From: Mitragyna speciosa | Lineage: Eukaryota > Streptophyta > Magnoliopsida > Gentianales > Rubiaceae | Reading direction: 5' to 3' | DNA length: 64,000 bases | Assembly (NCBI GenBank): GCA_024721245.1 | Contig: CM045561.1 | Location: 19,559,753 to 19,623,752, forward strand | Translations under genes and position numbers: made by a program | The notes under the pieces: generated by a model | What the model saw: only the letters and a program-made list of their open reading frames with translations | Databases searched by the model: none | Told to the model about the DNA's origin: nothing | In this document: positions 44,028 through 56,720 of the stretch, piece by piece | Numbering within the stretch: the stretch's first letter is position 1 | How the letters are laid out: each line of letters starts with the position of its first letter

Positions 44028-44630
44028 GCTTAAATTAAGTTATGCATTTTTTTTTTTGCCAGAAAAAATATTGAAAAATCGTTGCAGTTGGAATTTTGAA
44101 TTAAGAATCAACAATTATACAAATTGTTTCATAAGTACGAGTACACATAGTATTTGTAATACCAAGGGTAAATTCTTTCGACTCCATCTGTTCTATATAT
44201 TTGTACAGTAAAATTGTTAGTAGATTCTAGAATGAAAAGTAATGCATCTCCTATCTGCAACTGATGAGCCTCGACAAAAACTTTCCATGAACTTGTGGAG
44301 CTCTTTCAACCAAGCTCTTATTGGTCGAGCTCTTTTGGCCAAACTTTTCTTTGCTGGGTTTGGCTTAAATTAAGTTAAGCATTTTTTTTGCCAGAAAAAA
44401 TATTGAAAAATCATTGCAGTTGGAATTTTGAATTAAGAAACAACAATTATACAAATTGTTTCATAAGTACGAGTACACATAGTATTTGTAATACCAAGGG
44501 TAAATTCTTTCGACTCCATCTGTTCTATATATTTGTACAGTAAAATTGTTAGTAGATTCTGGAATGAAAAGTAATGCATCTCCTATCTGCAACTGATGAG
44601 CCTCGACAAAAACTTTCCATGAACTTGTGA
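43988..44630. repeat. Direct duplication of about 310 bp including the B3 gene end
   Basis: Segments 43988-44298 and 44321-44630 are nearly the same. The right copy holds the last about 170 coding bases of the B3 gene; the left copy is a spare 3' end downstream of it. Both carry a GAGCTC-rich flank. Confidence 0.88.
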
Positions 44631-45545
44631 AATGACCATCATGCAAGTCAATTCGAAAAGCATTGTATCCAGTTCTTAGTGTGACTGTTGGAGTTTTGTT
44701 CTCATTTAGAAAATGAGCAACAAACTTTGGAATTTCCTGCATTGATACAAAAACGAAATAGAAAAAAAAAACTGTTATTTTAAAAAGTAATGCATTGGTT
44801 GTTGAATTGAAAAGAAAAAGGTATGAGAGTAGACTTACAAATTTGTTAATGTGTTTCTTTTTAAAAACTTCATAAAAAGCTAGTGAATCCATAATATCCT
44901 GAACAATATCAGGCTTAATTGATGTGCAAACATGCTGATATAAAATATATTTTGGCTTAACATCTGTTGGAAGAACAAAGGAAGTTGTTAACATTAGATG
45001 GAGTTGAATATTTATTTCATGAATAGAATATATACTAAAATTATTAAAAATTAATATACCCTCTTCTTTTGGCTGATGTTGTTGTAGAACATTTGATAGT
45101 GGTGTTGTCCAAGAGAACATTGTATTTATCTTAAGCTCTGTAAGTAAGATAAGATCAAACCTTAAATCTCCAATATGCCGAATCATTATTTTTGTTCGTG
45201 GTTTGATTAAATTATCGGAAACAAAGGAACCCCATCCAGACTGGAACCTCCCACCGCAGACTTCAATTTCCCATGTTTTATGTCCTTGAGCAATTATAAT
45301 AATGCATCTTTTGTGTATATTAAATATCTCCAAAAATTCTCCTGGCAAACTCTGTTTGGAATGATTATAAATATGCAATTTAAAAGACGTGCATAGAGCA
45401 TTAATAAAAAAAAAAAGATACATTTTGAGCAAAACAACACAGTTACCTGCTCTCTGTTGTTGCAACTTAATAGAAAACAACATTGTGTAACATCATGCAT
45501 TGATATAAGAGGCATAGATGAACTACTCCCAGCATCAAGAGCCAT
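44461..45545 (-). CDS. Two-B3-domain protein (REM-like), four exons, intact
   Basis: Predicted exons are 45545-45447, 45351-45060, 44963-44839 and 44736-44461, with GT-AG introns. Joined, they give 263 residues without a stop. Each junction keeps the domain frame (NNREQ/SLPGEF; KEE/DVKPKY; INKF/EIPKF). The first B3 domain (about residues 34-95) shows WEIEVCGGRFQSGWGSFV; the second (about 172-245) shows IPKFVAHFL, WKVFVEAHQLQIGDALLFIP and VQIYRTDG. B3 domains bind DNA in the major groove, and REM proteins carry several. It lies inside a Helitron, downstream of its RPA-like gene, so it is probably captured cargo or a Helitron-encoded factor. The start at 45545 is the first ATG after which the frame stays open; an upstream ATG at 45581 is in frame. 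Confidence 0.75.
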
Positions 45546-45581
45546 AAAAAAACAAATGTATATACTGCAACCATTTTTCAA

Positions 45582-46972
45582 AAGAGGAAAAATGAGTCCG
45601 CATGTTATAGTTTAATTAACTTGTAACCTAACATCAATGTAAATACATATTGAACAAAGATAATAATCGCATGTAATTTTAGGACAGAGTAAACAATGCG
45701 AATATTATGTATATTAGCTAAATTAGAATAGAACCTGTGATATTGTTGAACTTAGAAATGTTGATGAGCTGAAGAACACAAGCAAATACTCATCTATATA
45801 TAGAAGAAATTTGTGTGTAAAAAAGTAAAAAATGCATCAATTAACATCAGAAGTGACAATACTAATTAATGTGTAATAGGTATAAAGCTGTTTAAGAAGA
45901 AAGCTTTTTCTTTGTTTAATATATACAGTGAAATGACATATAAAACAGTATACCAACAGTCAGAAAGATAAATGTGAATAGCTGTTTTCCATAAGTTCTC
46001 ATGCACTGTCATAACAATTATAGATGAACCACTGTCATAAGGCATAAAAGAGAAATGTGTATAATTCACTATTTCTTTCCATTGAAGTATGTCATAGTTT
46101 ACCTCTTTTTTCAACTAACATTAGCGTAAAAAAGCATCAGAACTAATAATAGTATATATGTTATAAAGAAATTTTGAAAGTGTAAATAATTTGTATATAA
46201 AATAAAGTAGAATACTGCATGTAATGTTGTTGCTGGAAGTTGAACAGACTATATAACTGTATGTACAATAAAAAGAGACAGTTAATGAAATATATGAAAA
46301 ATGTAGAGCATAAAGTGCACTACACATTGTTTAATGTGATAAATAATTGTATTAACTAATGGGAAGCAGGATTAAGCCGTTGGATGGTAAATAAACAATA
46401 TTTTTTTATGCATTAATAAAAAAATAATTTATTTATCTGATACACATGGTGACATGACAAACAAGACAATTAACTAACTCCCTTTTTTTTATTGAAAATA
46501 AAAACTGTCCACCACAAGTCATGATCCAGATATATATGAACTACAAAGTGTTCTGTATGCTTCTGTTCAATGGACATACAGTTTAAATAACTTCAAACAT
46601 GAAACATAACAGGGATAAAGAATAAAAAACAATTGAAAAACTATAGAAGGCATTAAAATTCAAAAGGAAATATAAAATAGACTTATAGCTACACCAAATT
46701 GAACAATATTTGTTAAATACTCCATATAAGAAAGCATACTTAATTTGCTTTAATCAAGAGTACATAGTCAAACAAAAGCCTTTTTTTTTCGATTAGTACG
46801 TTGACATATTTGGATATAGCACATACACATCCCATAACAACAGTAACTAAAACAAAATAGATCAGTTGATCACAAAATCTGACAAAAAGAACATAGTTAA
46901 TTCCTGAACAAAAACAAAAGTCCAACCAGACATTCAAAGCCAATGAAAGTGACAGTAGAAATAGTTGAACAA
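45582..46972. other. Helitron spacer between RPA-like and B3 genes
   Basis: About 1.4 kb, very AT-rich, no convincing frame. It should hold the promoter of the B3 gene; no clear TATA box can be singled out among the many AT stretches. Confidence 0.5.
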
Positions 46973-49349
46973 TTAAGACAGTTTGTTCTTTTTAGCACTT
47001 CTCTCGTCTGAACTGTCAGCATTTTTTTCATGGTTGCCTTCCTCAGAAGAGCTGGCTTCATCAAATTTGTTTGCTAGATTGATGCGGATGTGTGGGGAGA
47101 CACTTTCATTATCTACTACAAAAATAAATAATAGGCAATAAATCAAAGTTGACAACCATAAACAGAGTTATTTAAATAAAGGTGTATAATAATAAGCATG
47201 TAGATTAAATACTGCAAAGCTTCATGTAATTACCAAAGCTTTCATGCTCGACAGTCTGAACTGGGGTTATAATGAAGTCAGAATCAGGTGTATCAATGAT
47301 TGGTTGGGTTGAACTTTCAGCATTAGTATCTTCAAAAAATGCACAACTGTAAAGCGTTTTTGTGAATCTCCATATCGGCTCTGTGATGGTTGGACTTGGA
47401 CAGCAAATTGCTTAGTCTTTAAGGTTTTGTGGACATGTTCCAGTGGCAGCTCAACATTCTAAATTTGAATGGATAAAAGAATGTTAAAAACGTCTTAAAG
47501 ATGAAAGAACAGAAAGTGTTAAGAAAACTGTACAGTATATACATGTAAGAAAGATAATTACCTTGTTAAAATAGTGCATTGCGTCTAAAGCACTGTATGT
47601 TAGGAGCTTTTCAACTTCATCACCAAATAGAGTCGCAGTCAAAGAACCACTCTTATCCGTAAGAGTAACATCAAAACGACACCTAAGAACATTAGAACAG
47701 TTAATAAGACTTTTAGTTAAAACAAAGGGATTTTTTTATTAAAAGTAAAAAAATAGCTCACCTTGGATTTGCCTGCTGCAATTTAGAACATTTGTTACAT
47801 GAGTATAGATACCCATAAGATGCATCAGTTGCTTTATATCATTTACTGCAAGCCATATACCAATACCGCTATAAAATATGATCAAATGACATGGAAGCTT
47901 TTATCCAACCAACCTGAATTAACAACCAAATGATCAGTACAACCAAATAAAAGAAATTTTAAATAGATCTGGTCATGCATTGAAAATAACCTTTTGAGAC
48001 CGTTCCAAATAGAAGATAGGGATAAATTTTTGAGGCGAGTGAACAAAAAGATCAGGATTGTAGTGAGCATATGCTTTCGCTTTAATAATTTCAGCAAATA
48101 ACATTGAGTTCTCCGTAGCCCTGTTGAACAATTTATATAACATAATCAATATAGCACATCAAAATCTAATTTATAAATTATGAGGAGTGTAAATTATTAT
48201 TACCATCCTTTTAACTTTTCAGATTGTTGAATTGGAGGGTCCACGAGAATAACTGAATCTCTCCTGGTTGATAATGACACTCCTTTGTTGGAAAAAAAGG
48301 TGTAAATATTTTGTAATTATTCAATTACATTATGCTAGAAAAGGATGAAAAGTATGCAAAATATTTTAGCTAACACAAAAATAAATGGATATAACAAATA
48401 CCATTGTACGACTTCACTTTCAGCCTTCTACAAAGAACAACTGGGAAAGTATTGATATTATCAACAATTTGCTGGCCTTCATTGTCAATGAATTCATTGA
48501 AGATTGAGAGTAGGATAGGTATTTTTCTGTTGAAAAAGTTTGAAAAGCCGAGGGAAAAAAGAATCATTGGTTTAAAATAAAAAGTAAAATTAAAAGGCTT
48601 AACCAAGGAAAGGAAAAATTTACTTACTCTTCACTGATGAGAACAAATTTCTGTGTTTTTCCATGTCCAAATTCGTTTGTAAAGGTGGTCACAGGGAATG
48701 CAGAAATAATAACCGCTAGCACATCTATTATAACAATTATGAAAGAATACATAAAGAACTTTTTTTTTAAAAGAAGGAAAAAAGTAGAATACTACGTTGC
48801 AATTTTAGGTAAAACTAACCAACAGTTTGGTTGCCAAGCTCAATAAACTGTGATAGATCTTTAAACATGGTGAAAGAAAATGTATTGGGTATAACAACAG
48901 CATCATCAGGAAGCTGTTCAACAACGGTTTTGGTTGAAATAACCCATTGAATAGTTAAACCATCAATTTGGTATTTTTCATCTATAGAACAAACCTCAAC
49001 ATTGGATATTTTGTATTTTTTAAACACAGCAAGACGGGATCCCATCATATCAATAGCATTGTTAAACAAAATAGCATCGACTCAGTATCCCTGACATTAC
49101 ACGAACAGAGCAAATATTTTTAAATCTCAATTTATTCATTTTTTGTAAACTTATATTTAAAAAAGGAAAAGAGTAATTGTATAACTGTAGAAGAACTACT
49201 TATACTTTTGCATCGGCAAGAACCAGTTTCTGATATTTTGTTGGAGAAGTCACGGAAGTTGCAGGTTGACGTTTCTCTTGAACAATAACAATGGCAGACT
49301 AGGTTTTCATGCCTGGATGAATATCTTCAAGTGGCAATACAGATTCCAT
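46973..49349 (-). pseudogene. Helitron RPA70-like single-strand DNA-binding protein, multi-exon
   Basis: At least ten exons can be read: 49349-49206, 49090-48820, 48724-48628, 48526-48402, 48282-48204, 48120-47991, about 47917-47760, 47682-47572, 47459-47236 and about 47118-46973. Checked GT-AG junctions restore codons (for example TV/D/VLAV at 48820/48724). OB-fold segments include ADAK, MMGSRLAVFKKYKISNVEV and FTMFKDLSQFIELGNQTV; a zinc-bearing DBD-C-like segment reads CNKCSKLQQANPRCRFDVTL. Such proteins probably protect single-stranded DNA during Helitron rolling-circle transposition. Nonsense codons at 49299-49301 (TAG for Trp) and 49082-49084 (TGA), and a TAG in exon 7, make it a pseudogene. 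Confidence 0.8.
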
Positions 49350-49502
49350 ACTGTTTTACAAGGGAAAAAGTTATCAAAATATATAGAATAATGTAACAGA
49401 AAGAAGGAAATAACCAATTAATTGAATAAAGAAGAGTAATTACCTGGAAAATAATCAATAATATATTGACAGTAGCAACAAACATGTAGATAATAGCGTA
49501 TC
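49350..49502. other. Gap between Rep-helicase and RPA-like gene
   Basis: About 150 bp of AT-rich sequence, the presumed promoter region of the RPA-like gene. Confidence 0.4.
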
Positions 49503-52500
49503 TTATAACTTTGATAGACTAAGAATTTCTTGATAGACAATATTCTGAGTTTTACAGTCACTTTTTGAATCACTAAAAGTACTTGGAACAATTAACACTT
49601 TAATAGATTCAGAAGTTTTAGCTCTAGAAAGTGCCACATATAATGGACCATGAGAAAAAAAACAGGTTGTTTTAGATATACGCCAATACATTCAAGTGTT
49701 TGGCCTTGAGCCTTATTAATAGTCATAGCAAAACAAAGTCGAATTGGAAATTGAATCCTCTTGAAAGGGATTCCATTCTTTTCATTATCAGATGTTTGGA
49801 GAGGAATTCGTGGCAGAAGTACATGTTTGCCTCTATACTGGCCGATAGCTATTTCAGCAGAAATTGTATATTTCTTCAACTTCCTACAAATGAGGCGTGT
49901 CCCGTTGCAAAGGCCTTCAGTTGGATTCAAGTTCCGTAGCAAAATAACAGGACAATTTTGTTTTAGAATCAATCTATGAGGTGGAAGACCTTTAGGATTC
50001 TGAGAATTTAAAAAATCCACATAATCTCCTTGGAACCGCTGATCAAGTGTTTTGTCAGTACTCGTGTAAATATGAGATTCACCCGGGAAAGTATCAATCA
50101 TAATGGTATTAAGATCATCAACAGAATTGTTTGTGGGTGATAGAATACACCTGTCTATTAACTTATAAGGATCCTTTGAATAAAGATTTAAATCTGAGTA
50201 GACAAAACTGATCAACCTATTCAAAGAAAAAAATAGACATTTATTTTTTTTTAAAGAAGGAATATTAAACACAAGAAAGCAAGATATAGTAGGGAAAACA
50301 ACAAAGACATAAAATAAACGATTTCTTACTTTTTAAGAGAGGGATCTTTTCCACAAAATGGAATCACCATATTATCTGAAAGACTGATATTTCCTTTTTC
50401 ATCAACAGGTTCTGAACCTTCGCCAATTCGTAGTAGGAAGTTCGAGAAAGATGGATTAAGAAATGATCGCATGTTCTCCGTCAAACGTTGTTTATGTAAA
50501 AACTTCCAAACAGATGAGTTTACTAAACTTGCTCGATTTGAACCTCCCTAGATGCATTATCAATAACAGGAAGAGTTTGATGAAAGTCGCCTCCAAAAAC
50601 GACTACCTTTCCACCAAATGGAAGATCAGATTCCATTATATCTTTAAGTAATATATCGAATGCTTCAATAGCCTCGTGTTTAGCCATTGTAGCTTCATCC
50701 CATAATATGAGTTTTGATTCTTGGATTAGCTTTGCAACACTACTCTGTTTACTGACTTGGCAAGTCTTTAGGGCAGATAAATTAAGAGGGATTTTGAATC
50801 TAGAGTGAGCGGTTCGTCCTCCAGGGAGGATAGATGCAGCAACTCCAGATGTAGCAACAACCAAAGCTATAAAACCCTATGATCTTAGTGTAGCAAGGAG
50901 AGCACGATATAAAAAGGTTTTACCAGTTCCTCCAGGGCCGTCTACAAAGAACGAAATTTTTTTGCTTGAATACACACTTGCAAGGATGGTGTCATAAGCA
51001 GTTTTCTGTCTTAAATTGAACTTGGAAGATAGCAACAGATCTGTTTTTGGGTATGAAATATTTCGCTCAGTATCAATTTCCTTTGTTATTTGTTCACGAT
51101 ATAAAAGATCGGAAATCAATGGTTGTAAATGGTAGTCATTAATTGACTTTCCCATCTATTCTAAATGTCTATTAATATCTTGCAGGACTCGTATTTTGAT
51201 ATCAGCTGCTGTATATTTAGTTTGGAGACGTGAATGTTCGAAATCTCTTGACAAATCTGATTCAAATGTATTCCAAAGAAGTTTAGGATCATTTGGTGAA
51301 CAAAATGAGAGAAGTATTGCAAATAAAAGCCTTAGAGAGGAAGGCATCTGATAGTTTGCGGCTTCACGAAGACTATCTTCAATGTAAGTATCAGAATTAA
51401 GGAGGCCTAATTGCAAAGCAGCATCTCTATAAGAAAGTAGTTGAGATCCATGAACATTGAGCAGAAATTTGAAAGAAGTTGGTGCAGGAATATGCGTTAG
51501 CAAAAGTCTTAAACAGTATCGTTCACCTTCATTTGGTGAAACAACAGCAAGTCTCCCTATAACCTTACCTTGTTTTCGCTCAGTCCATAATTTGTCATTC
51601 GCATTCCAAACAAAATATTGAGGAAAATCTCTGTACAAGCATTTTAATTCCTTAGCTTTTTTGTTTGTTCGGTTCATAAAGAAGAACTCAGTAAGCATAG
51701 TTTTTGTCAGATTATCATCACTCACAAGAGATCATAAATCAGTATTTTTATCAAAAGAAACAAGTTGATGACCAGAAATATGAACCGGAAGTGTATAAAC
51801 GGATGGATTCATATCATTTGTAGCAAATCTATAAATACGCCAAAGAGCTTCAGGAGGTGAGATCCAACGGCCATCTTGAAACTGTTTGATTTCATCAGTT
51901 TCAGAATTGTTATTTTCTGATGTAATTTGAAAACTGACCAAATCATGACCTTTGAAGACATACTTATACAGATACTTAACGAGTTTAAGTGTAGAGCAGA
52001 TCTCAACATTTAAATGGCAATCAAATAAAGCCAATAAATAAGGATTGTACGGAACAACCCATCTGTTATCCAAGTAATGTAACCTAACTTTAACACTTCT
52101 ACCATCATCTCTCCTTCGATAATGCGGATATCCATTTTCGGAGTGAGTAGTATACTGAGTAAAAGTTTTTGGGTAGTGGTTTTTGCAGGACCCGTTCTTC
52201 ATACAAACATTATTCTTCTTAAGAACTCCGCAAGGACCATGAAGCATATGCTTAATAACTAAAGAATATAAATGGTAATTTTCAGCAGGATCAGGTATTT
52301 CAGCACAAACAAACCTGTCATATGCTTCTGGATTTAATGGTTTCTATTCGGGTTTCATAATAAGTAATATATGAGCATGAGGAAGACCCCTCTTTTGAAA
52401 CCCAATAACATGAACGCAGGCAGCAACTTCTCCCAGCAACTTCTCCAAATAATTTTTTTTGAATAAGTTCAATCTTAAGCATCTCCAACTTAGCTCTAAA

Positions 52501-53458
52501 AACCCGAGCTAAAAGATCAAGCCTATTCTGAGGTTTTTCATCATAACAAAGGTTTTCTTGTAGTTCTGGCCACGTAGGATTGCATGTCATAGTAATAAAA
52601 AAGTCAGGCGTTCTGTATTTTTGCACTAAAGCCATTGCATCAATATATCTACGGCGCATATCTCTAGGACCACCAATAAATGATGGAGGGAGAATAATTC
52701 TACGTCCAACTTTATTTCCACTTGTCTCACCAATAGAAAGACTATCAATGACTCCTTGTAAAATCTCAGTCCTAATTTCATTCTGCTTGTGTCTGCAATA
52801 ATCAAGACGACATGTCTCTATTTTATATAAATGTCAACAACAAACTGCTGCAAAAGTCTACCAGTGTGAAGGATCATTGATTCATCATTATCCCGCATTT
52901 GCAATTTGTAACAATAATATTCTCTAGCTGAAACTTTTCTTTTCCCATTTTTATTTGGTTCAGATGCTGGAAGTAAACCAGGTTGAAAAGGTAAGAACAA
53001 TGTGTATAAGAGCGGAATAAAACGATTTATCATAATGAAAGTCTTTAAAGTATAAGACAAAAAAGAATTCCTTGCCTTTTTTTTTCTGATTCGAGTAATT
53101 TCAGAATATCATTTGCAGACAAAGGGTTGACAGGGTTGCTACCAAATTTAGTATAATAAGAAGGATCAGAAGATGCAGCATTTCGAAGAATAGAACGATG
53201 CCATCCTGTTTCACCTCGTGGAAAAAGAAGAGGGTATTGCAAAGGATCATAACATCCATAATAATGTTTGATTCGGTGACTGATGTTTGAATGACTATAA
53301 ACCTGAATATGTGCACTTTTGTCAACTGAGGCATCCTCACTTTCAGTCCAAATAGCAGCAACTTGTGAAGAGGTAGGTAAGTTGTACACACGTTGATCCA
53401 AACCAGGATTAGAGTTGAGGAAAATGCTATGATCCTTAAGATCAAGAACATCTCAAGG
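49503..53458 (-). pseudogene. Helitron Rep-helicase (RepHel)
   Basis: The N-terminal Helitron-like domain starts near 53401 (LDQRVYNLPTSSQVAAIWTE). The HUH nuclease motif is at about 52390-52365 (GLPHAHILL), and the tyrosine region at about 51975-51940 (KYLYKYVFKGHD). The Pif1-type helicase follows: Walker A GPGGTGKT (about 50925), Walker B LWDEATMAK and GGDFHQTLPV (50860-50523), TINKAQGQTL (about 49725) and LYVALSRAKT (about 49635). The protein nicks, unwinds and rejoins DNA in rolling-circle transposition. Lesions include a 13-bp duplication (52422-52447), a lost base near 52820, a stop near 51733 and shifts near 50870 and 49680. An intron near 50270-50520 is possible. Confidence 0.88.
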
Positions 53459-55369
53459 TGTCGCGCCCCATTTTTCGAAAGGGAAAATAAAATAATAAAA
53501 TGATAAAAGTGTATGAGGAGCTCAGAAAAAGGAAAAGGAAGTATTAAATGTGGTTTATTTTTGGAAAAAGAGAAGCGTGTAAATTTTTGTAAAAATAATT
53601 TTTAGAAAAATGCTTTGTAAAAGATAATTCGATAAAATGTGACAAACAAATACTTTATTTTTGAAAACAAAAGAAAAAGGGCCTAAAATGGGACTTTGAA
53701 AATGCGACGGTTTTTGGGCCCGAAAATAGAGTCTAAAAAGGGTTTTTTAGTGAAAAAGGAGTCGCCACTTGGTATTGAGTTTTGGTGTACCAAGTCACCC
53801 GAAAATATTTTATAAAAGGTAAGAAAATTAAGAATGATTTTTTAAGGAAATGATTTTTGGAAAAAATATAGGAAAAAACAAGAAAACCCTTTTAGACGAC
53901 TCCAGGTCTTTGAAAACAAGAGAAAAAGGTTCGGGAGTCACAGTTGAAGAAAGGGAAGGCAAAGGCTCGCGCCCAAGGCACCATTTCAACCTAGCCGAAA
54001 CTAGTTGCGAGGTTTAGTCTAAATTTTCCTAATATAACCCTAAGACTTCATCACATTTGGATGCAACTATATGAATGCAAATCTAATCCTAAAATGGATA
54101 TCGATAAGGGACGAAATGTTCCACTGAGGTTTGGTCGGAATTATCGCATTAATTGCTGAAACCCGGATATAGACCTCGATGGAGTCACGAGTATAGATGC
54201 TGAATGAAGTGCAAAAGAAAAGAAAAATAATAGTATAGATAGTAAGTGAACTAAAGAAAATGGGGATGCAACATAACGGGTGCGGGGGATTAATAGACTC
54301 GTGACTATCTGTTTCTACTTACGGAGGGGGGAACGACATGTACGCCATCGCTTCCCACGTGAGTAGATGACTATTTCTTAGTCGAAATCACGCAAATGAC
54401 CTAAAATTCTATGTGTAGTGGAATCTAAATGTTATGCACCAAGTAGATGTTAAAATAAGTAATAAGTTATAAAGTATATATATAAAAAAAAACTCATAGA
54501 AAATGGGAAAAAGCCTAAAAAGATAAAATGTGTAGTGAAATGGCATAGAATGAACACGCGAGAATTGACCCTAATACTAAAATGACCTAAAGGCTTAGCA
54601 TTGGACTAGCCTATTTTCTATAAGTTCTCCGCTAGCATTGGACTAGCGAAGAAACCGGAATTAACCACAACTAGCTTTGGACTAGTGTGGCGACGATACA
54701 CATATATATAATTAAAGCAAGTAAATAAATAAAGCATGTATTAAAGCAATAATCACATAAAAGCAAATAATAGCACATAGGAGCACATAACACATAGGCA
54801 TGATATTCTAGATGCAAAGTCCTAAAGAAAAGCAAATAAAACACATAGGCACATAGCACACATAGCACACAAAGCCCTAACTATTACACCCGAGAGAACC
54901 CTAATTACAATCCAAAAATAGAAAAGGAAAATAAAAGATAACCTATCTAACCTATCTATTACATTTTCTATCTAAAATACATTGGCTTTTATTAAATAGA
55001 TAAAATATAAACTATCTATTACACTATCTATCTAAATACATAAATTTCTCTAAATGGAATATTACCTATCTATTACATTTCTTTGAATAATTAAATTCAA
55101 ATAAATAATATAACATAAATAAATGCTCACATATAAATGAAATAATAAACACTTAAAAATGCGTAAAAAATAAAAATAAAATAAAATAAAATAACACATA
55201 AAAACATAGAAGCACATATGAGCACATAAAAAGATAATAAAAAGAGTGATAGAGGTACCTTCCATTCGTAAATTCGGGACCAATGCTAACAACATGAACA
55301 AATTTATCAAGGTACCACTATTTAAAGTATAAAAATGTGAAATACTTAAAATGGGGGATAAGATGTAGA

Positions 55370-55880
55370 TTTCGAGCAAGGTTAGGGGACTTAGCATAAA
55401 ATTCCAACAAGTATCTAGGACTTAAAACTAAAATTCTAACAAGTTTAGGGACTTAGAATAAAATTCTAGCAACTAGGGAGATGAAATAACAAATTACAGC
55501 AAGTTTGGGACTCTAAAAAAAAATACAACAAGTATTTGGGCTAAAAAAAAATTTCCAATTAAGTATGGGGGTAAAAATTGCAATTTTTAGCAATATTTTA
55601 GGGCCAAAATGTAATTCCAGCAAACACCATGACAAAATCATAATTTCCAGCAAGCTTAAAGGGACTAAGTAAAATTCCAGCCACTAGGAAGGGTCAAAAA
55701 TCAAAATTTTAGCAACATTTAAAGGTTAAAATTCAAAGTTCTAGCTATTTAGGGGGCAAAAATATAAATTCCAGCAATATTATAGGGTCAAAAATACAAT
55801 TCCAGCAATGCATAATAACAAAAATAAAATTTCAGCAAGATTGGGGACAAAAATGTAATTTTCAGCAACATGAGGGGTAT
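55370..55880 (-). repeat. A-rich imperfect repeats in Tat LTR
   Basis: Units of roughly 35-45 bp with 'attccagcaa' and 'gggactta' or 'ggggcaaaa' motifs, repeated more than ten times. Similar but fewer at 26600-26800. Confidence 0.7.
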
Positions 55881-56145
55881 AGAATTATAATTTCTAGACA
55901 TATTAGAACATATTGTAATTAACTTAGATATAATTGAAAGAAACTACAAAATTCTAGGGGCCAACCAAAATAAAATGAGGACTTAAATAAAGTAAACTAA
56001 AGTATTGAACGGCATAATTAAACAATTAAGCATTTAAGGGGAGCAAAATGTAATATAATCAGATGAAGATAATGAAAATAAATAACTAAAAAAAAAATTA
56101 AGTTTCGGCTTCAATTTCCCTTTTTTATCCTCGGTTTCCCCCTCT

Positions 56146-56720
56146 TTGGATTTTTCTCTTCGGCCATTTCTCTTCGGCCATTTCTCTTCGGTTTTCTTTA
56201 TTCGGTCATTCTCCTCAGGATTTTTCTTTCTTCACTCTTTGTCCTCGGATTTTTCTCTTCGGCCATTCTCCTCGGATTTTTCTCTTCGGCCATTCTCTCC
56301 TCGGATTTTTTCTCTTCGGTCATTCTCTTCTCGGATTTTTCTCTTCGGCCATTCTCTCCTTGGATTTTTCTCTTCACTCTCTGTCATCGGATTTTTCTCT
56401 TCGGCCATACTCCTCGGATTTTTCTCTTCGGTTTTTCTCTCCTCGGATTTTTCTCTTCGGTTTTTCTCTTCAGTCATTCTCCTCGGATTTTTCTCTCTTC
56501 ACTCTCTGTCCTCAAATTTTTTTTTCTCGGCCATTCTCCTCGGCCATTTCTCCTCGGCCATTTTCTCTTCGGCCATTTTCTCTTCGGCCATTTTTTCTTC
56601 GACCATTCTCTCCTCGGATTTTTTCTCTTCGGCCATTCTCTCCTCGGATTTTTTCTCTTCGGTTTTCTCTATTCGGTCATTCTCCTCAGATTTTTCTTTC
56701 TTCACTCTTCTTCTTCTCTT
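56146..56720 (+). repeat. Pyrimidine-rich minisatellite in Tat LTR
   Basis: More than fifteen variants of 'ttctcttcggccattctcctcggattt', in units of about 12-36 bp. One strand is almost all C/T except for the CGG. Long open frames (Phe/Ser/Leu or Glu/Lys/Arg) on either strand are by-products. Confidence 0.88.

Larger units (their letters stand above)
42890..53458 (-). mobile_element. Helitron, 5' part interrupted by Tat/Ogre element
   Basis: On the minus strand the order is Rep-helicase, RPA-like gene, two-B3 gene, long non-coding tail and a 3' hairpin with CTAG end. Rolling-circle transposons of plants code a Rep-helicase and often an RPA-like protein in this arrangement. The 5' end lies beyond the element inserted at 53459 and is outside the window. 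Rep-helicase and RPA-like genes carry stops and shifts, so this copy is not autonomous. Confidence 0.85.

Noticed and set aside
44461..45483. Single 340-codon unspliced frame for the B3 gene
   Set aside because: The frame runs through introns; the splice signals and B3 domain continuity favour the four-exon model starting at 45545.
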